A stretch of DNA of 64,000 nucleotides from Comamonas testosteroni (GCF_000761245.1 NZ_AWOR01000012.1:62001-126000), one strand, 5' to 3'; positions 20,576-30,123 are shown, counted from the first letter of the stretch. Notes: generated by a model not told the origin, from the letters alone. Made by a program: numbers and translations.

Positions 20576-22087
20576 ATGAGCGAATCCTCTGCCCCGCAAT
20601 GGCGCAAGCCCGGCCGCTTCGAATCCCTGGGCCCTGCTTTTTTCACCTATCTTCAACCCACGCCAGTGCCCGAGCCGCACTGGATTGCCACCAGCGTCAG
20701 CACGGCCCGCTGGATGGGTCTGAACCCCGAATGGCTGCACAGCGCCGAAGCACTGCAGATACTCAGCGGCAATCCCGTCTCCGACCATGGCAACGGCGGC
20801 AGCAAGCCGCTGGCTACTGTCTATAGCGGTCACCAGTTCGGCGTCTGGGCCGGCCAACTCGGCGACGGCCGTGCCATCCTGCTGGGCGAGACGGAGCAGG
20901 GCTTTGAAGTCCAGCTCAAGGGCGCAGGCCGCACCCCCTATTCACGCATGGGCGACGGCCGGGCCGTGCTGCGCTCGTCGATTCGCGAATTTCTCTGCAG
21001 CGAAGCCATGACAGCCCTGGGCATTCCCACCACGCGCGCGCTGGCGCTGACGGGCTCGCCCCTGCCCGTGGCGCGCGAGACCATGGAAACCGCCGCCGTC
21101 GTGACCCGTGTGGCCGAGAGTTTCATCCGCTTCGGCCATTTCGAGCATTTCGCCGCACGCGACATGCAGGCCGAACTTAAAGCCCTGGCCGATCTGGTCA
21201 TAGACCAGCACTACCCCCAGTGCCGCACAGCCGCTGCACTGAACGGCAATCCCTATGCCAACTTTCTGCAGGCCGTGAGCGAGCGCACGGCCAGATTGCT
21301 GGCCCAGTGGCAAGGCGTGGGCTTTTGTCATGGTGTGATGAATACCGACAATATGAGCATTCTGGGCTTGACCATCGATTACGGCCCCTTCCAGTTTCTC
21401 GACGCCTTCGACCCCGGCCATATCTGCAACCACAGCGACAGCCAGGGCCGCTATGCCTTTAACCGCCAGCCCCAGGTGGCCTACTGGAATCTGTATTGCC
21501 TGGGCCAGGCCCTGCTGCCGCTGATCGGCGACGAAGAGCTGACGATTGCGGCGCTGGAGTCGTACAAGACCGTCTTTCCCGCAGCCTATGCACGCCAGAT
21601 GCTGGCCAAGCTGGGCCTGCCCGAGAACGAAGCCGGCACACCCGCCACCGAAGGCCGCTTTGCCCTGCTGGTCAACCCGCTGCTGCAGATCCTGGCCGAC
21701 AGCAAGGTGGACTACACCATCTTCTTCAGCCGCCTGACCGATGCCGTTGCACAGGGGCAGCGAGCGAAAATCGACTTTGAGCCGCTGCGTGACATCATTC
21801 TGGATCGCGCCAGCTTCGATGCCTGGTCACTCAGCTATTCAGCTCAACTGGCGCAAGTGGATCAAGCGCAAGCCGTCGATTTGATGCAAAAATCCAATCC
21901 GCGCTTTGTGCTGCGCAACCATCTGGGCGAGACCGTGATTCGTGCCGCCCAGTCCGGCGACTTTGCGCCTGTGCAGCAAATGCTGGCCGTGCTGCAAGCG
22001 CCTTATGAATCGCACCCGGACCACGCTGACTGGGCCGGCTTCCCGCCCGAATGGGCTTCCTCGATTGAGATCAGCTGTTCATCATGA
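20576..22087 (+). CDS. selO: Protein adenylyltransferase SelO (YdiU)
   Basis: Pseudokinase-fold enzyme of about 503 residues that transfers AMP to Ser, Thr or Tyr of target proteins. Recognisable segments are [18 protein letters not shown], the inverted-nucleotide pocket [12 protein letters not shown], the catalytic-loop segment GVMNTDNMS and metal-binding DYGPF. The C-terminus ends SCSS, where some eukaryotic homologues carry selenocysteine; here it is an ordinary cysteine. ATG 20576 gives MSESSAPQ; an in-frame ATG at 20552 is possible and neither has a clear ribosome site. The stop overlaps msrB by ATGA, tying SelO to methionine-sulfoxide repair. Confidence 0.88.
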   Translation: MSESSAPQWRKPGRFESLGPAFFTYLQPTPVPEPHWIATSVSTARWMGLNPEWLHSAEALQILSGNPVSDHGNGGSKPLATVYSGHQFGVWAGQLGDGRAILLGETEQGFEVQLKGAGRTPYSRMGDGRAVLRSSIREFLCSEAMTALGIPTTRALALTGSPLPVARETMETAAVVTRVAESFIRFGHFEHFAARDMQAELKALADLVIDQHYPQCRTAAALNGNPYANFLQAVSERTARLLAQWQGVGFCHGVMNTDNMSILGLTIDYGPFQFLDAFDPGHICNHSDSQGRYAFNRQPQVAYWNLYCLGQALLPLIGDEELTIAALESYKTVFPAAYARQMLAKLGLPENEAGTPATEGRFALLVNPLLQILADSKVDYTIFFSRLTDAVAQGQRAKIDFEPLRDIILDRASFDAWSLSYSAQLAQVDQAQAVDLMQKSNPRFVLRNHLGETVIRAAQSGDFAPVQQMLAVLQAPYESHPDHADWAGFPPEWASSIEISCSS

Positions 22088-22500
22088 GCTTCCCTGTCCA
22101 GAAATCCGACCAAGAATGGCAAGCCCTGTTGCAGGACAAGGGCGCCGAAGCCGCGGCCTTCCAGGTCACGCGCCACGCTGCCACTGAGCGGCCGTTCACC
22201 GGCAAATACGAGCAGTTCTGGGCCGACGGCAGCTACCACTGCGTCTGCTGCGGCAACAAGCTGTTCGACTCGCACACCAAGTTCGATGCCGGCTGCGGCT
22301 GGCCCAGTTTCGACCAGGCCGTGCCCGGCGCCATCACCAATATCGTGGATCGCAGCCACGGCATGGTGCGCACCGAAACCGTGTGCAGCAACTGCGGAGC
22401 CCATCTGGGCCATGTCTTTCCTGACGGCCCCACCGATACCGGCCTGCGCTACTGCATGAACTCGGCCTCGCTGGATTTCCAGAACGACCCCCAAAAATAA
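22084..22500 (+). CDS. msrB: Peptide-methionine (R)-S-oxide reductase
   Basis: Cytoplasmic repair enzyme of 138 residues that reduces the R-form of methionine sulfoxide in proteins. Two zinc-binding CxxC pairs are seen (Cys53/Cys56 in CVCCG, Cys101/Cys104 in CSNCG), and the catalytic cysteine is in RYCMNSASL (Cys124). GCGWPSF carries a likely recycling cysteine. The start overlaps the selO stop by four bases (ATGA), so the two are co-translated. Confidence 0.95.
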   Translation: MSFPVQKSDQEWQALLQDKGAEAAAFQVTRHAATERPFTGKYEQFWADGSYHCVCCGNKLFDSHTKFDAGCGWPSFDQAVPGAITNIVDRSHGMVRTETVCSNCGAHLGHVFPDGPTDTGLRYCMNSASLDFQNDPQK

Positions 22501-22717
22501 GAGCTGGCAAGGCTTGAGCAGCAAGGGCCGCGCGACTTCGGGCCGGGCCCGCTGCGCTGGCCTTGCACATCAGCTTTGATAGCTGAATCCGTCCGGCGCA
22601 CAAGGCTTTGCCCACGGTAAGGCCCTGGCTATGGTGCATGATGCGGCTTTGCTCGCTGCGCCGGGAACCTTGCCGGTGCTGCGCAGTCTGAATTCCAGAA
22701 CGACTACCATTTCGCGC

Positions 22718-23287
22718 ATGAAGCTGCTGATTGATTTCTTCCCCATCATCCTGTTTTTCGTGGCCTTCAAGGTCTGGGGCATCTATACCGCCACAGCCGT
22801 GGCCATTGTCGCCACCGTGGCGCAGATCGCCTATCTGCGCTTGAAGACCGGCAAGATCGAACCCATGCAATGGATGAGCCTGGGTGTCATCGTGCTGTTT
22901 GGCGGCGCCACCTTGCTGGCCCATGACGACAACTTCATCAAATGGAAGCCCACGGTGCTGTACTGGCTCATGGGCGGCGCGCTGCTGATCGGCCAGTTGG
23001 TGTTCAAGAAGAACCTGCTGCGCTCCGTCATGGGCGCGCAACTGCAACTGCCCGACGCCATATGGCTCAAACTCAACTGGGCCTGGACTGCATTCTTCGC
23101 CACCATGGGCGCGCTCAACATCTGGGTGGCCTATAACTTCGACACCGACACCTGGGTCAACTTCAAGCTGTTTGGCGGCATGGGCCTGATGGTGGTGTTT
23201 GTGATTGCACAAGCCATCTACATGAGCCGCTACCTGCCCCAGGACGGCGTGCCCAGCACGACCGAACCCAAGGACAAGCAGCCATGA
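22718..23287 (+). CDS. yciB: Septation protein A / YciB family membrane protein
   Basis: Inner-membrane protein of 189 residues with five or six hydrophobic helices. N-terminus [17 protein letters not shown] and segment [21 protein letters not shown] are typical of YciB/IspZ, linked to cell-envelope integrity and intracellular septation. ATG 22718 begins MKLLIDFFP as in homologues; the upstream open frame is not conserved-looking. Its stop overlaps bolA by ATGA. Confidence 0.9.
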   Translation: MKLLIDFFPIILFFVAFKVWGIYTATAVAIVATVAQIAYLRLKTGKIEPMQWMSLGVIVLFGGATLLAHDDNFIKWKPTVLYWLMGGALLIGQLVFKKNLLRSVMGAQLQLPDAIWLKLNWAWTAFFATMGALNIWVAYNFDTDTWVNFKLFGGMGLMVVFVIAQAIYMSRYLPQDGVPSTTEPKDKQP

Positions 23288-23550
23288 GCGTGAGCATCAG
23301 CGCCCAGGCCATGGACGCCGCCCTGCGCCAGCGTCTGGCCCCGACCCGACTCGAAGTCATCGACGAGAGCTATCAACATGCCGGTCATGCCGGTGCCAAC
23401 GACAGCGGTGTGGGCACGCATTTTCGCGTGCGCATCGCTGCTCCGGCCTTTGATGGAAAAACCCGCTTGGCACGCCACCGCCTTGTGTATGATGCACTGC
23501 AAGACTTCATTGACCAGGGTGTTCATGCCATCGCCATTGAAGTACTTTGA
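23284..23550 (+). CDS. BolA family protein
   Basis: Small protein of 88 residues with the BolA/IbaG fold. It has the core [23 protein letters not shown] with the conserved histidine, and [11 protein letters not shown]. BolA proteins partner monothiol glutaredoxins in iron-sulfur trafficking or act as transcription factors. It overlaps yciB by four bases and precedes the parvulin gene. Confidence 0.9.
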   Translation: MSVSISAQAMDAALRQRLAPTRLEVIDESYQHAGHAGANDSGVGTHFRVRIAAPAFDGKTRLARHRLVYDALQDFIDQGVHAIAIEVL

Positions 23551-23569
23551 GAACGCACTGTTCTGACCA

Positions 23570-23591
23570 CAGGCTCCTTGACGGGAGCCTG
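23570..23591. terminator. Hairpin between bolA and the parvulin gene
   Basis: Stem caggctcc / ggagcctg with a 6-base loop, 20 bases after the bolA stop. Only a short TTG follows, so it may be a weak terminator or a processing hairpin. Confidence 0.45.
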
Positions 23592-23637
23592 TTGCGTATG
23601 GACTGAACTTCACTTACTTTTCTCAATCTCAACTCGA

Positions 23638-24429
23638 ATGAGCATGAAACAAAAGCAACTGGCCCGTATCGTGGCCGCCGCTGTTCTGGGCGCAGCCGCC
23701 CTGTCCGCCTCGGCCCAGAATGTGGCCATCGTCAATGGCAAGGCCGTGCCCCTGGCCCGCGTCAACGCCCTGAAGGCACAGATCGAAGCCAGCGGCCAGC
23801 CCGTGGCCCCTGAGATGGACAAGATGATCAAGGACGAGGTCATCGCCCGTGAAGTCTTCATGCAGGAAGCCAACCGCCGCGGTCTGGCAGCTTCCGAGGC
23901 CTACAAGCAACAGATGGACATGGCCCGCCAGACCGTGCTGATCCGTGCACTGTTCGAAGACTTCCAGAAGAAGAACCCCGTGACCGATGCCGAAGCCAAG
24001 GCCGAATACGACAAGTTCGTCGAGGCCAATGGTGGCAAGGAATACAAGGCCAGCCACATCCTCGTGGAATCCGAAGACCGCGCCAAGGCCATCATCGCCG
24101 AAGTGAAGGCCGGCAAGAAGTTCGAAGACATCGCCAAGAAGGAGTCCAAGGACCCCGGATCGGGTGCCCGCGGCGGCGACCTGGACTGGGCCAACCCCAA
24201 CAACTACGTGCCCGAGTTCACCGAAGCACTGATCAAGCTCAAGAAGGGCGAGATGACCGACGCCCCCGTCAAGAGCCAGTTTGGCTGGCACATCATCCGC
24301 ATGGATGACGAGCGCCAGGCTGAAATGCCCAAGTTCGAGGACGTCAAGCCCCAGATCACTCAGCAGCTGCAACAGCAAAAGCTGCAGCAATTCCAGGATC
24401 AGCTGCGCAAAAGCGCAAAAATCCAGTAA
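23638..24429 (+). CDS. Exported parvulin-type peptidylprolyl isomerase
   Basis: Periplasmic PPIase of about 263 residues. A signal peptide ends at SASAQ (about residue 24). An N-terminal SurA-like chaperone region (about 25-125) follows, then one parvulin domain (about 130-225) with YKASHILVES, GGDLDWANP and FGWHIIRMDD. A Gln-rich tail ends the protein. It resembles PrsA/PpiC chaperones assisting outer-membrane and exported proteins. The start could be ATG 23638 or 23644, both without a strong ribosome site. The gene ends in a good terminator. Confidence 0.88.
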   Translation: MSMKQKQLARIVAAAVLGAAALSASAQNVAIVNGKAVPLARVNALKAQIEASGQPVAPEMDKMIKDEVIAREVFMQEANRRGLAASEAYKQQMDMARQTVLIRALFEDFQKKNPVTDAEAKAEYDKFVEANGGKEYKASHILVESEDRAKAIIAEVKAGKKFEDIAKKESKDPGSGARGGDLDWANPNNYVPEFTEALIKLKKGEMTDAPVKSQFGWHIIRMDDERQAEMPKFEDVKPQITQQLQQQKLQQFQDQLRKSAKIQ

Positions 24430-24475
24430 CATGCTCTTACGCCAGACCTGAAAAGGACTGGCCAGACCATCACCC

Positions 24476-24501
24476 AAGCCCGCGTCAAGCGGGCTTTTTT
24501 T
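24476..24501 (+). terminator. Rho-independent terminator after the parvulin gene
   Basis: Stem aagcccgc / gcgggctt, 5-base loop, then a run of T. It ends the yciB-bolA-parvulin string; the convergent gene stops at 24505. Confidence 0.9.
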
Positions 24502-24504
24502 GTC

Positions 24505-25401
24505 TCATCGCTGCGGTGTTGCTACATCTTCCGCAGCATCTTGACCAGACTCAGACTTGACTGGCGGCAATTGCTCGGGCTTTCGTGGACGGCAATGCGG
24601 GGATTCGCGTGCCGTGCCCGAGCCCTTATCCGCCCCCTCTGTTGCGGCTTGCCGACGGGCCTCTTCCTCGGTCTGCAAGGGACACAGCGGCAATTGCGCA
24701 GACAAACGAGAGTTTTGTGGTGCCATCGCATCGGCCGCCGGGGCATCGGCCGCCGGGGCAACAGGCTGCGCAGCGTCCGTGCTCCGGGAAAGCGCCTTGG
24801 CTGCCGGTGCTCTGCTTGCAGGCGCTGCCGCGCTGGAGGCCTGCGCAGCCTCGGATTGCGGCGCGGGGGCCGACGCCTGCACATCCTGGGTATGCGGCGC
24901 CTGCTGCGCCTTTGCTGGAGCCCGGCTCTGCCTGGATTTCTCAGCCAGCTGAGCCGAACGGGCTGCGCTGGCATCTGCAACCGCCGGAGCAGAAGCGATT
25001 GCAGGCGCCGGTGCAGACGCCTGTGCAGACGCCTGTGCAGCCGGGTCGATATCCGCAGGCTGGGCAGGCTCGGCCACGACTTCGGAGCTGGAGCTGGAGC
25101 CGGATCCGGCGTCCGGCCCGCTCCACCAGGCACCATGCTGCAGCATCAGCCAGCCCACCAGTCCGACGGCCGCCAGTCCGCCCAGCGCATGGCGCTGCCA
25201 GAAGCGGTCGTTGGCGGCAGGCTTGTCCATCGGCTCCGAGGACTGCTGCCCCACGCCTGCCGCGCGCTGGCGCGCGCGATCCAGAACAGCGGCGCTGCTT
25301 TGCGCACTGGGGCCACGGTCCTCTGCCACGGCTTCGTGGTAGAGCTCGCGCAGCGCATCGGGCTTGTCGTCGCTGGACGGGGTTTCAGGGTGCATATTCA
25401 T
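24505..25401 (-). CDS. Single-pass membrane protein, putative anti-sigma factor
   Basis: Protein of 298 residues coded directly after the ECF sigma gene with an ATGA overlap, the usual position of an anti-sigma factor. The N-terminal 65 residues are charged and predicted cytoplasmic, one transmembrane helix spans about 71-88 (GGLAAVGLVGWLML), and about 200 Ala/Pro/Ser/Gln-rich residues follow. No zinc anti-sigma motif (HxxxCxxC) is present, so the role is inferred from position only. A second in-frame ATG (MHPE) is two codons downstream. Confidence 0.6.
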   Translation of the reverse strand: MNMHPETPSSDDKPDALRELYHEAVAEDRGPSAQSSAAVLDRARQRAAGVGQQSSEPMDKPAANDRFWQRHALGGLAAVGLVGWLMLQHGAWWSGPDAGSGSSSSSEVVAEPAQPADIDPAAQASAQASAPAPAIASAPAVADASAARSAQLAEKSRQSRAPAKAQQAPHTQDVQASAPAPQSEAAQASSAAAPASRAPAAKALSRSTDAAQPVAPAADAPAADAMAPQNSRLSAQLPLCPLQTEEEARRQAATEGADKGSGTARESPHCRPRKPEQLPPVKSESGQDAAEDVATPQR

Positions 25402-25985
25402 GCCAGCTCCTCCAGCGCGGCGCGCAGTTTGGCACGCGCATAGCGCAAGCGACTCTTAGCCGTTTCCTCGGCAACGCCGGTGGTCTGGGCAATTTCGGCC
25501 AGTGTCAGATCAGCCTCGACCTGCAGCAAAAAGCACTCGCGCTGCTCGGCCGGGAGCCGGGCCAGCGCTGCCAGAATGGCCTGTGCCATGAGTTGGCGAT
25601 CGAGCTGCTGCTCGGGCTCGAAGCCCGAGGCCGCAAACAGGCTTTCGGCCAGCCGCATGGACTCTTGCGTGTCTGCCGACAGGCTGATGCCCGGCCGCTG
25701 CCTGCGCCAGTGGTCTACGAGCCGGTGATGCGCCATGGTGAACAGCCAGGTCGTGAACCTGCTGCGCACCTCATAGCGGCAGGCGCTGTCCACCACGGCA
25801 AACCAGAGGTCTTGCGCCAGATCGTCGGCCAGCGCCGCATCGCCCGTGTTGCGATAGAAATAGCGCCACATACGCAGGCTGTGCCGGGCATAAAGCGTCT
25901 CGAACGCCGTGGCCTGCCCTGCGGCATAGCTGCACATCAGGGCTTCATCGGCGGGTTGGGGTTGGGCAAGCGGCGGTGCAAGCAT
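25398..25985 (-). CDS. ECF-type RNA polymerase sigma factor
   Basis: Sigma-70 family group IV factor of 195 residues. Region 2 (about 27-95) contains FETLYARHSLRMWRYFYR and DDLAQDLWFAVV with promoter-melting residues. Region 4 (about 140-190) contains LPAEQRECFLLQ and a helix-turn-helix LAEIAQTTGVAEETAKSRL. It sits between an exported protein gene 39 bases upstream and the putative anti-sigma gene, all on the minus strand, so it is a self-contained signalling operon. Target promoters unknown. Confidence 0.9.
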   Translation of the reverse strand: MLAPPLAQPQPADEALMCSYAAGQATAFETLYARHSLRMWRYFYRNTGDAALADDLAQDLWFAVVDSACRYEVRSRFTTWLFTMAHHRLVDHWRRQRPGISLSADTQESMRLAESLFAASGFEPEQQLDRQLMAQAILAALARLPAEQRECFLLQVEADLTLAEIAQTTGVAEETAKSRLRYARAKLRAALEELA

Positions 25986-26024
25986 GCCCGCGATTATGCA
26001 AACTCCGGCGACAGCGCAACCAAC

Positions 26025-26921
26025 TCAGTTGCGGGGCGGGTCCGGCACAAAGCCGTTGTCCCCGGGAAAAGGATTGGGGGCGCGCGGCAGGGACGGCCGT
26101 GGACGAGGCTCGCGAATCACGCCTCTGGCGACCAGATTGGCATAGCTGTCGTAACGGATGCGCACCATCTGCCGGGGCTGGTCGGTATCGGCCTCGAAGT
26201 CCACCTGGGTGACTTGCGAGCGCTCCACCGCGCCATGGCCCGTGCCCAGCGAGGGGGCCGGCGAGGCCTGTGGCGCACGGCGCTCGGCGCTGCGGCTCTT
26301 GCTGGCGGCCTGCGGCACGGCGACATCCGCCGCTGCAGATTCAGCCGCCGAGGCACTGGCCTGCGCTTGCGGCTCATGGAGCGGCCCCTGGTAGGCGGCA
26401 GGCTCGGGGAGCTTTTCACGGTACAGCGCAACCCCGATCACACCCACATCCTGCGGCCGGCCTGTTCTGGCGGCATAGGACATATCGCTTTCGGAGAAAT
26501 AGAACGCAGCCACGTTGTCATTGCTCTTGCGCCAGCCCCTCACGTCATAGCTGTCGCCCGCATCCAGCACATAGCCGCCTTCGGCGCGGGAGCTCGCCGT
26601 GCGGCCGTTGATGGCGTTGACCCCGTCGACGCTGATAACGGCCATGATGCGGCGGCTCTCGAGGTTGCGGATGCGCACCGCATAGTTGGCACCGGGGCGG
26701 CCCACCACCCACAGCTCCCCCTCGTGGCTGTACTGGGGCAGTACCCGCCCCGTGGCGCGTTCGACGATGCTGACCTGGGCCAGCTTGTGGTTGCCGCGCG
26801 TCCAGGCCGACGCCGGCGCAGCGGCCACCATCGCGGCAGCGCAGAGCAAAGAAGCGCGCAGCAAACGGCCGCGCGACAGCAAGAAACCAGGAACCGGGGG
26901 ATCGATACGGACAGACAACAT
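26025..26921 (-). CDS. Exported protein of unknown function in the ECF operon
   Basis: Protein of 298 residues with a cleavable signal (ending APASA/W, about 39). A roughly 140-residue domain follows, rich in small and aromatic residues (RPGANYAVRIRN, GGYVLDAGDSYDVRGWRKS), then an Ala/Ser/Pro-rich linker and a C-terminal tail ending in PFPGDNGFVPDPP. ATG 26921 has GAGGAGG nine bases upstream; the frame continues 77 residues into a Cys-rich, clearly non-coding stretch. Not assigned to a family. Its place at the head of the sigma operon suggests an envelope sensor or the main product of the response. Confidence 0.7.
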   Translation of the reverse strand: MLSVRIDPPVPGFLLSRGRLLRASLLCAAAMVAAAPASAWTRGNHKLAQVSIVERATGRVLPQYSHEGELWVVGRPGANYAVRIRNLESRRIMAVISVDGVNAINGRTASSRAEGGYVLDAGDSYDVRGWRKSNDNVAAFYFSESDMSYAARTGRPQDVGVIGVALYREKLPEPAAYQGPLHEPQAQASASAAESAAADVAVPQAASKSRSAERRAPQASPAPSLGTGHGAVERSQVTQVDFEADTDQPRQMVRIRYDSYANLVARGVIREPRPRPSLPRAPNPFPGDNGFVPDPPRN

Positions 26922-27124
26922 GGACAAGGCCTCCTCAAAGTACAGCCACAGCGGCGTGAAACAAACTTGTCGGAGGCTGAAACGCAGCAGCAGAGCTGAC
27001 GGGGTCAAGACCGGCCCTCCAATTTGCAAGCATTTGCAACACCATCTGCAACACCGCTTCGCGCCGCAGCCCTGCCCCGGCCCGGCATGTCTGGCACAAT
27101 CGCGCTCGCTGCAGCCCAAGGCAG

Positions 27125-27245
27125 GCAGCCATGCTGGGGGTGTCCTGACCATGACCGGTCAGGGCTGAGAGAGTCCCTTTGAACCTGATTGCGCAAGCGG
27201 TGTCCTGAAGACCGCTTGCCCGAGATCATCCTCGCGCAGGGAAGC
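27125..27245 (+). ncRNA. TPP riboswitch (THI element) upstream of cytX
   Basis: Conserved TPP-aptamer blocks appear in order: ggggtgtcc, gggctgaga, gaacctgat, then gatcatcctcgcgcaggga. A separate hairpin (gcaagcggt / accgcttgc) is inserted between acctgat and the last block, which is longer than usual. It lies 90 bases before the start of a thiamine-precursor transporter gene and probably represses it when thiamine diphosphate is abundant. Confidence 0.88.
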
Positions 27246-27337
27246 TGTTCAAGGTGTCATGCCGCGACTGGCCATGTCTTTGCTGGCCTGCCGCGCAAAC
27301 CATGCGGCCCCTGCTTCGTTTTTCTGGCGGAGCATTC

Positions 27338-28630
27338 ATGAATTCATCTTCTTCCATATCGGCCAATCGGGCCCTGGCCCCGGTGACGGCGCAGGAGCGC
27401 GTCTTTGCCTGGCGCGACCATGCCTCGCTGTGGTTCAGCCTGGGCGTGGGCCTGCTGGTCATGCAGATGGGGGCCTATCTGCTGCCCGCGCTCAGCCCGC
27501 TGCATGCGCTGATCGCGATCGGCATAGGATCGCTGATCGGCGCAGGTCTGCTGGGCTGGGTAGGCAAGCTGGGCTGCGACAGCGGCCTGTCCAGCGCCGG
27601 GCTGATGCACAGCGTCTACGGCCGCCATTTCGCACGGCTGCCTATCGTGCTCAACATCATCCAGCTGCTGGGCTGGGGTAGTTTCGAGCTGGTGGTGATG
27701 CGCGACGCCACCGTGGCGCTGGGCAAGCAAAGCGGCATCATGGGCGCTGCCTACTGGCCCTGGCTGGCCACGTTGCTCTGGGGTGGCGTGATCCTGCTGC
27801 TGATGAGCGGCTCCATGACCATGCTGGTGCGCCGCATCATCTCGCGCGTGGCCTTGCCGCTGGTGATTGCCTCGCTGCTGTGGCTGAGCTGGCAATTCCT
27901 GAAAATGGCGGGCGCCACCGGCCTCGGGACCTTGCTGGCCCGCGAAGGGGCAGGCGGCATGAGCATGCTGGGCGCCGTCGATCTGGTGATCGCCATGCCC
28001 ATCAGCTGGCTGCCGCTGGTGGCCGACTATGCGCGCCACGGCAAAAGCGGCAAGTCCGCGCTGACGGGTGCCTGGACCGGCTTTGCCCTGGCCAATATCT
28101 GGTGCTACTCCCTGGGCGTGCTGGTGGCCCTGACACTGCCCAGCGAAGACCTGGTCACGGCCCTGCTGCTGGCCCAGGGCGGGCTGATTGCCCTGTCGCT
28201 GATTCTGATCGACGAGGTGGACAACGCCTATGGCGATGCGTACTCGGGCGCCATGTCGGCCCACAGCCTGCAACCGGGCTGGAGCATTCGCCACTGGGGC
28301 CTGCTGATCGCGTCCCTGTGCACGGCACTGGCCATGGTGCTGCCCATGCACAGTCTGGAGCCGTTTCTGCTGCTGCTCAGCTCCTGCTTTGTGCCGCTGT
28401 TCGGCGTGATGCTGGGTCGCCTGGCCTTTGGCACCGATGCCGTGCAGCTGATGCAAAAAGCGCCCGCCGTGCGCTGGGATGCCGTGGCCATCTGGGTGCT
28501 GGGCATTGCCTTCTACCACCTGCTGCCCTATGTCAGCACGGCCCTGGGCTCGGCCCTGCCCACGCTGGCGCTGACTTTTGTGGTGGCTCTGGCCACACGC
28601 CAGCTGCAGCCGCGCTCCGTTGCCGCCTGA
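27338..28630 (+). CDS. cytX: Hydroxymethylpyrimidine transporter CytX (NCS1 family)
   Basis: Inner-membrane permease of 430 residues with about twelve hydrophobic helices, of the nucleobase:cation symporter-1 family. Segments such as FSLGVGLLVMQMGAYLLPALS and the loop IDEVDNAYGDAYSGA match CytX. Control by the TPP riboswitch just upstream supports uptake of the thiamine precursor hydroxymethylpyrimidine. ATG 27338 has GGCGGAG at good spacing; the upstream open frame runs into the riboswitch leader and is not coding. Confidence 0.88.
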   Translation: MNSSSSISANRALAPVTAQERVFAWRDHASLWFSLGVGLLVMQMGAYLLPALSPLHALIAIGIGSLIGAGLLGWVGKLGCDSGLSSAGLMHSVYGRHFARLPIVLNIIQLLGWGSFELVVMRDATVALGKQSGIMGAAYWPWLATLLWGGVILLLMSGSMTMLVRRIISRVALPLVIASLLWLSWQFLKMAGATGLGTLLAREGAGGMSMLGAVDLVIAMPISWLPLVADYARHGKSGKSALTGAWTGFALANIWCYSLGVLVALTLPSEDLVTALLLAQGGLIALSLILIDEVDNAYGDAYSGAMSAHSLQPGWSIRHWGLLIASLCTALAMVLPMHSLEPFLLLLSSCFVPLFGVMLGRLAFGTDAVQLMQKAPAVRWDAVAIWVLGIAFYHLLPYVSTALGSALPTLALTFVVALATRQLQPRSVAA

Positions 28631-28696
28631 GCAAGAATCGAATTCAATAGCAACCAACACCCTCCAAAAGGGCGTTTCAGCCTTCTTCCTTATCTT

Positions 28697-29461
28697 CTAC
28701 CTGGCGCCCGCCGCCTGCAACAGTTGCACCACGGCCTGCTGCCCGCGCTGGCGTGCATGGGCCAGGGCCGTCACCCCATCCTTGTCGGGCAGATTCAGAT
28801 CCGCTTTCGCGTCGATCAAGGCCTGGATGATGGCCTGATGGCGCGGCCCGCCGTCGCTGAGCACCACGGCTTCCATCAGGCAGGTCCAGCCCAGCCGGTT
28901 GACATGGTTCACATTCACACCGGCGGCGATCAGCGCCTGGGCCGTTTCCAGATGGCCGCGCTCGCAGGCCGGAATCAGGGCCGTGCCGCCATAGCGGTTG
29001 GTGCTCTTGAGATCGGCGCCGTAGGAAATCGTCATGCGCACAATCTCCAGCCGGCCCTGCGCACCGGCCAGAAGATAGGCGCTGTCTTGCATCTGGTTCT
29101 GGATATTGGGGCTGGCGCCGTGCATCAGCAGCGATCGCGCCACCTCGATATGGTTGGCCGCCGTGGCCAGCAGCAGCGGGGTATTGCCCCGGGCGTCCTG
29201 CACGTCGACAGGCGCGTTGCCGGCCAGCAGATTGCGCACCGCCACGGTATCGCCCTGCGCGGCAGCGGCCAGCAATTGCTGGCCCAGCATCTGCAGGTCC
29301 CCGGCTTTTGCCACAGCGGCGGCAGGTTCTGCAGCCGGAGCATTCGCCGACGCCCTACTCTGGCAGGCGGTCAGCAGCGTCGCTGCGGCCAGAGCCGTCA
29401 TCGCAAGCGTCAATCGGGTGGTCAACGAGGCGCTCCCATGGGCGCTGGCTGGCTGGTTCAT
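28697..29461 (-). CDS. Ankyrin-repeat lipoprotein
   Basis: Envelope lipoprotein of 254 residues. The signal ends in lipobox LTAC (Cys33). An Ala-rich linker and about five ankyrin repeats follow (about 60-254), seen as repeated phrases such as DARGNTPLLLATAANHIEVARSLL, NRYGGTALIPACERGHLETA and DKDGVTALAHARQRGQQAV. A protein-interaction role is likely but the partner is unknown. It is divergent from the SH3 protein gene. Confidence 0.85.
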   Translation of the reverse strand: MNQPASAHGSASLTTRLTLAMTALAAATLLTACQSRASANAPAAEPAAAVAKAGDLQMLGQQLLAAAAQGDTVAVRNLLAGNAPVDVQDARGNTPLLLATAANHIEVARSLLMHGASPNIQNQMQDSAYLLAGAQGRLEIVRMTISYGADLKSTNRYGGTALIPACERGHLETAQALIAAGVNVNHVNRLGWTCLMEAVVLSDGGPRHQAIIQALIDAKADLNLPDKDGVTALAHARQRGQQAVVQLLQAAGAR

Positions 29462-29584
29462 GGCATTCCTTTATGGCTGTCGGGCGTTCAGCCCCTGTCA
29501 GCTTTCTACAGGAACTATAGCTAGCCACGCAAGTCCGATGAGGGTTACAGCCTGTTTTCAATCGATAAAAGGAGAATCTGCCCC

Positions 29585-30058
29585 GTGCCTTGTAACCGCT
29601 GGATCCGCACCGCCGCCACTTCAAGCCTGATCGCGCTGGGTGCGCTCACCGCCGGCCTGCTGCCGGCCCTCGCACAAGCCCAGGAATTTGTCAGCATCAA
29701 GGGCAAGACCGTGAATGTGCGCGAGCAGCCCAACACCCGCTCCGCGACCCTCTGGGAACTGAGCAAGGGCTACCCGCTGCAAGTCACCCAGCGCAAGGGC
29801 CAGTGGCTGCGCGTGAAGGACTATGAGTCCACGCTGGGCTGGGTCCACGCCCCGCTGACCAGCAAGAGCCCACATATGGTGGTGACGGCACGCACGGCCA
29901 ATCTGCGCTCCGGCCCCGGCCAGAAGCACAACCGGGTAGGCAAGCTGGAGCAGCATGAGGTGCTGCAGACGCTGAAAAAGCAAGGCAGCTGGGCCCAGGT
30001 CCAGCGCAGCAATGGCCAAAGCGGCTGGGTAGCCAAGAATCTGGTCTGGGGCTGGTAA
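29585..30058 (+). CDS. Exported double SH3-domain protein
   Basis: Protein of 157 residues with a signal peptide ending near ALAQAQ (about 33) and two bacterial SH3 domains (about 36-93 and 97-157). Each has the VNVREQP or ANLRSGP start and a GWV end. Such domains bind cell-wall peptides or proteins. The start codon is GTG at 29585, supported by AAGGAG upstream at good distance. The gene ends at a strong bidirectional terminator. Confidence 0.85.
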   Translation: MPCNRWIRTAATSSLIALGALTAGLLPALAQAQEFVSIKGKTVNVREQPNTRSATLWELSKGYPLQVTQRKGQWLRVKDYESTLGWVHAPLTSKSPHMVVTARTANLRSGPGQKHNRVGKLEQHEVLQTLKKQGSWAQVQRSNGQSGWVAKNLVWGW

Positions 30059-30095
30059 GCCCGGCAACAAGCACACCCCAAAACACCCCAAAAAG

Positions 30096-30123
30096 CAAAG
30101 GCCTGCAGCAGCAGGCCTTTTTT
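30096..30123. terminator. Bidirectional rho-independent terminator
   Basis: Perfect 10-bp stem aaaggcctgc / gcaggccttt with a 4-base loop and a T-run, between the SH3 gene and the convergent thiD. Confidence 0.92.

Noticed and set aside
24505..25401. Zinc-binding anti-sigma factor
   Set aside because: No HxxxCxxC motif; only the position supports an anti-sigma role, so it is called putative.
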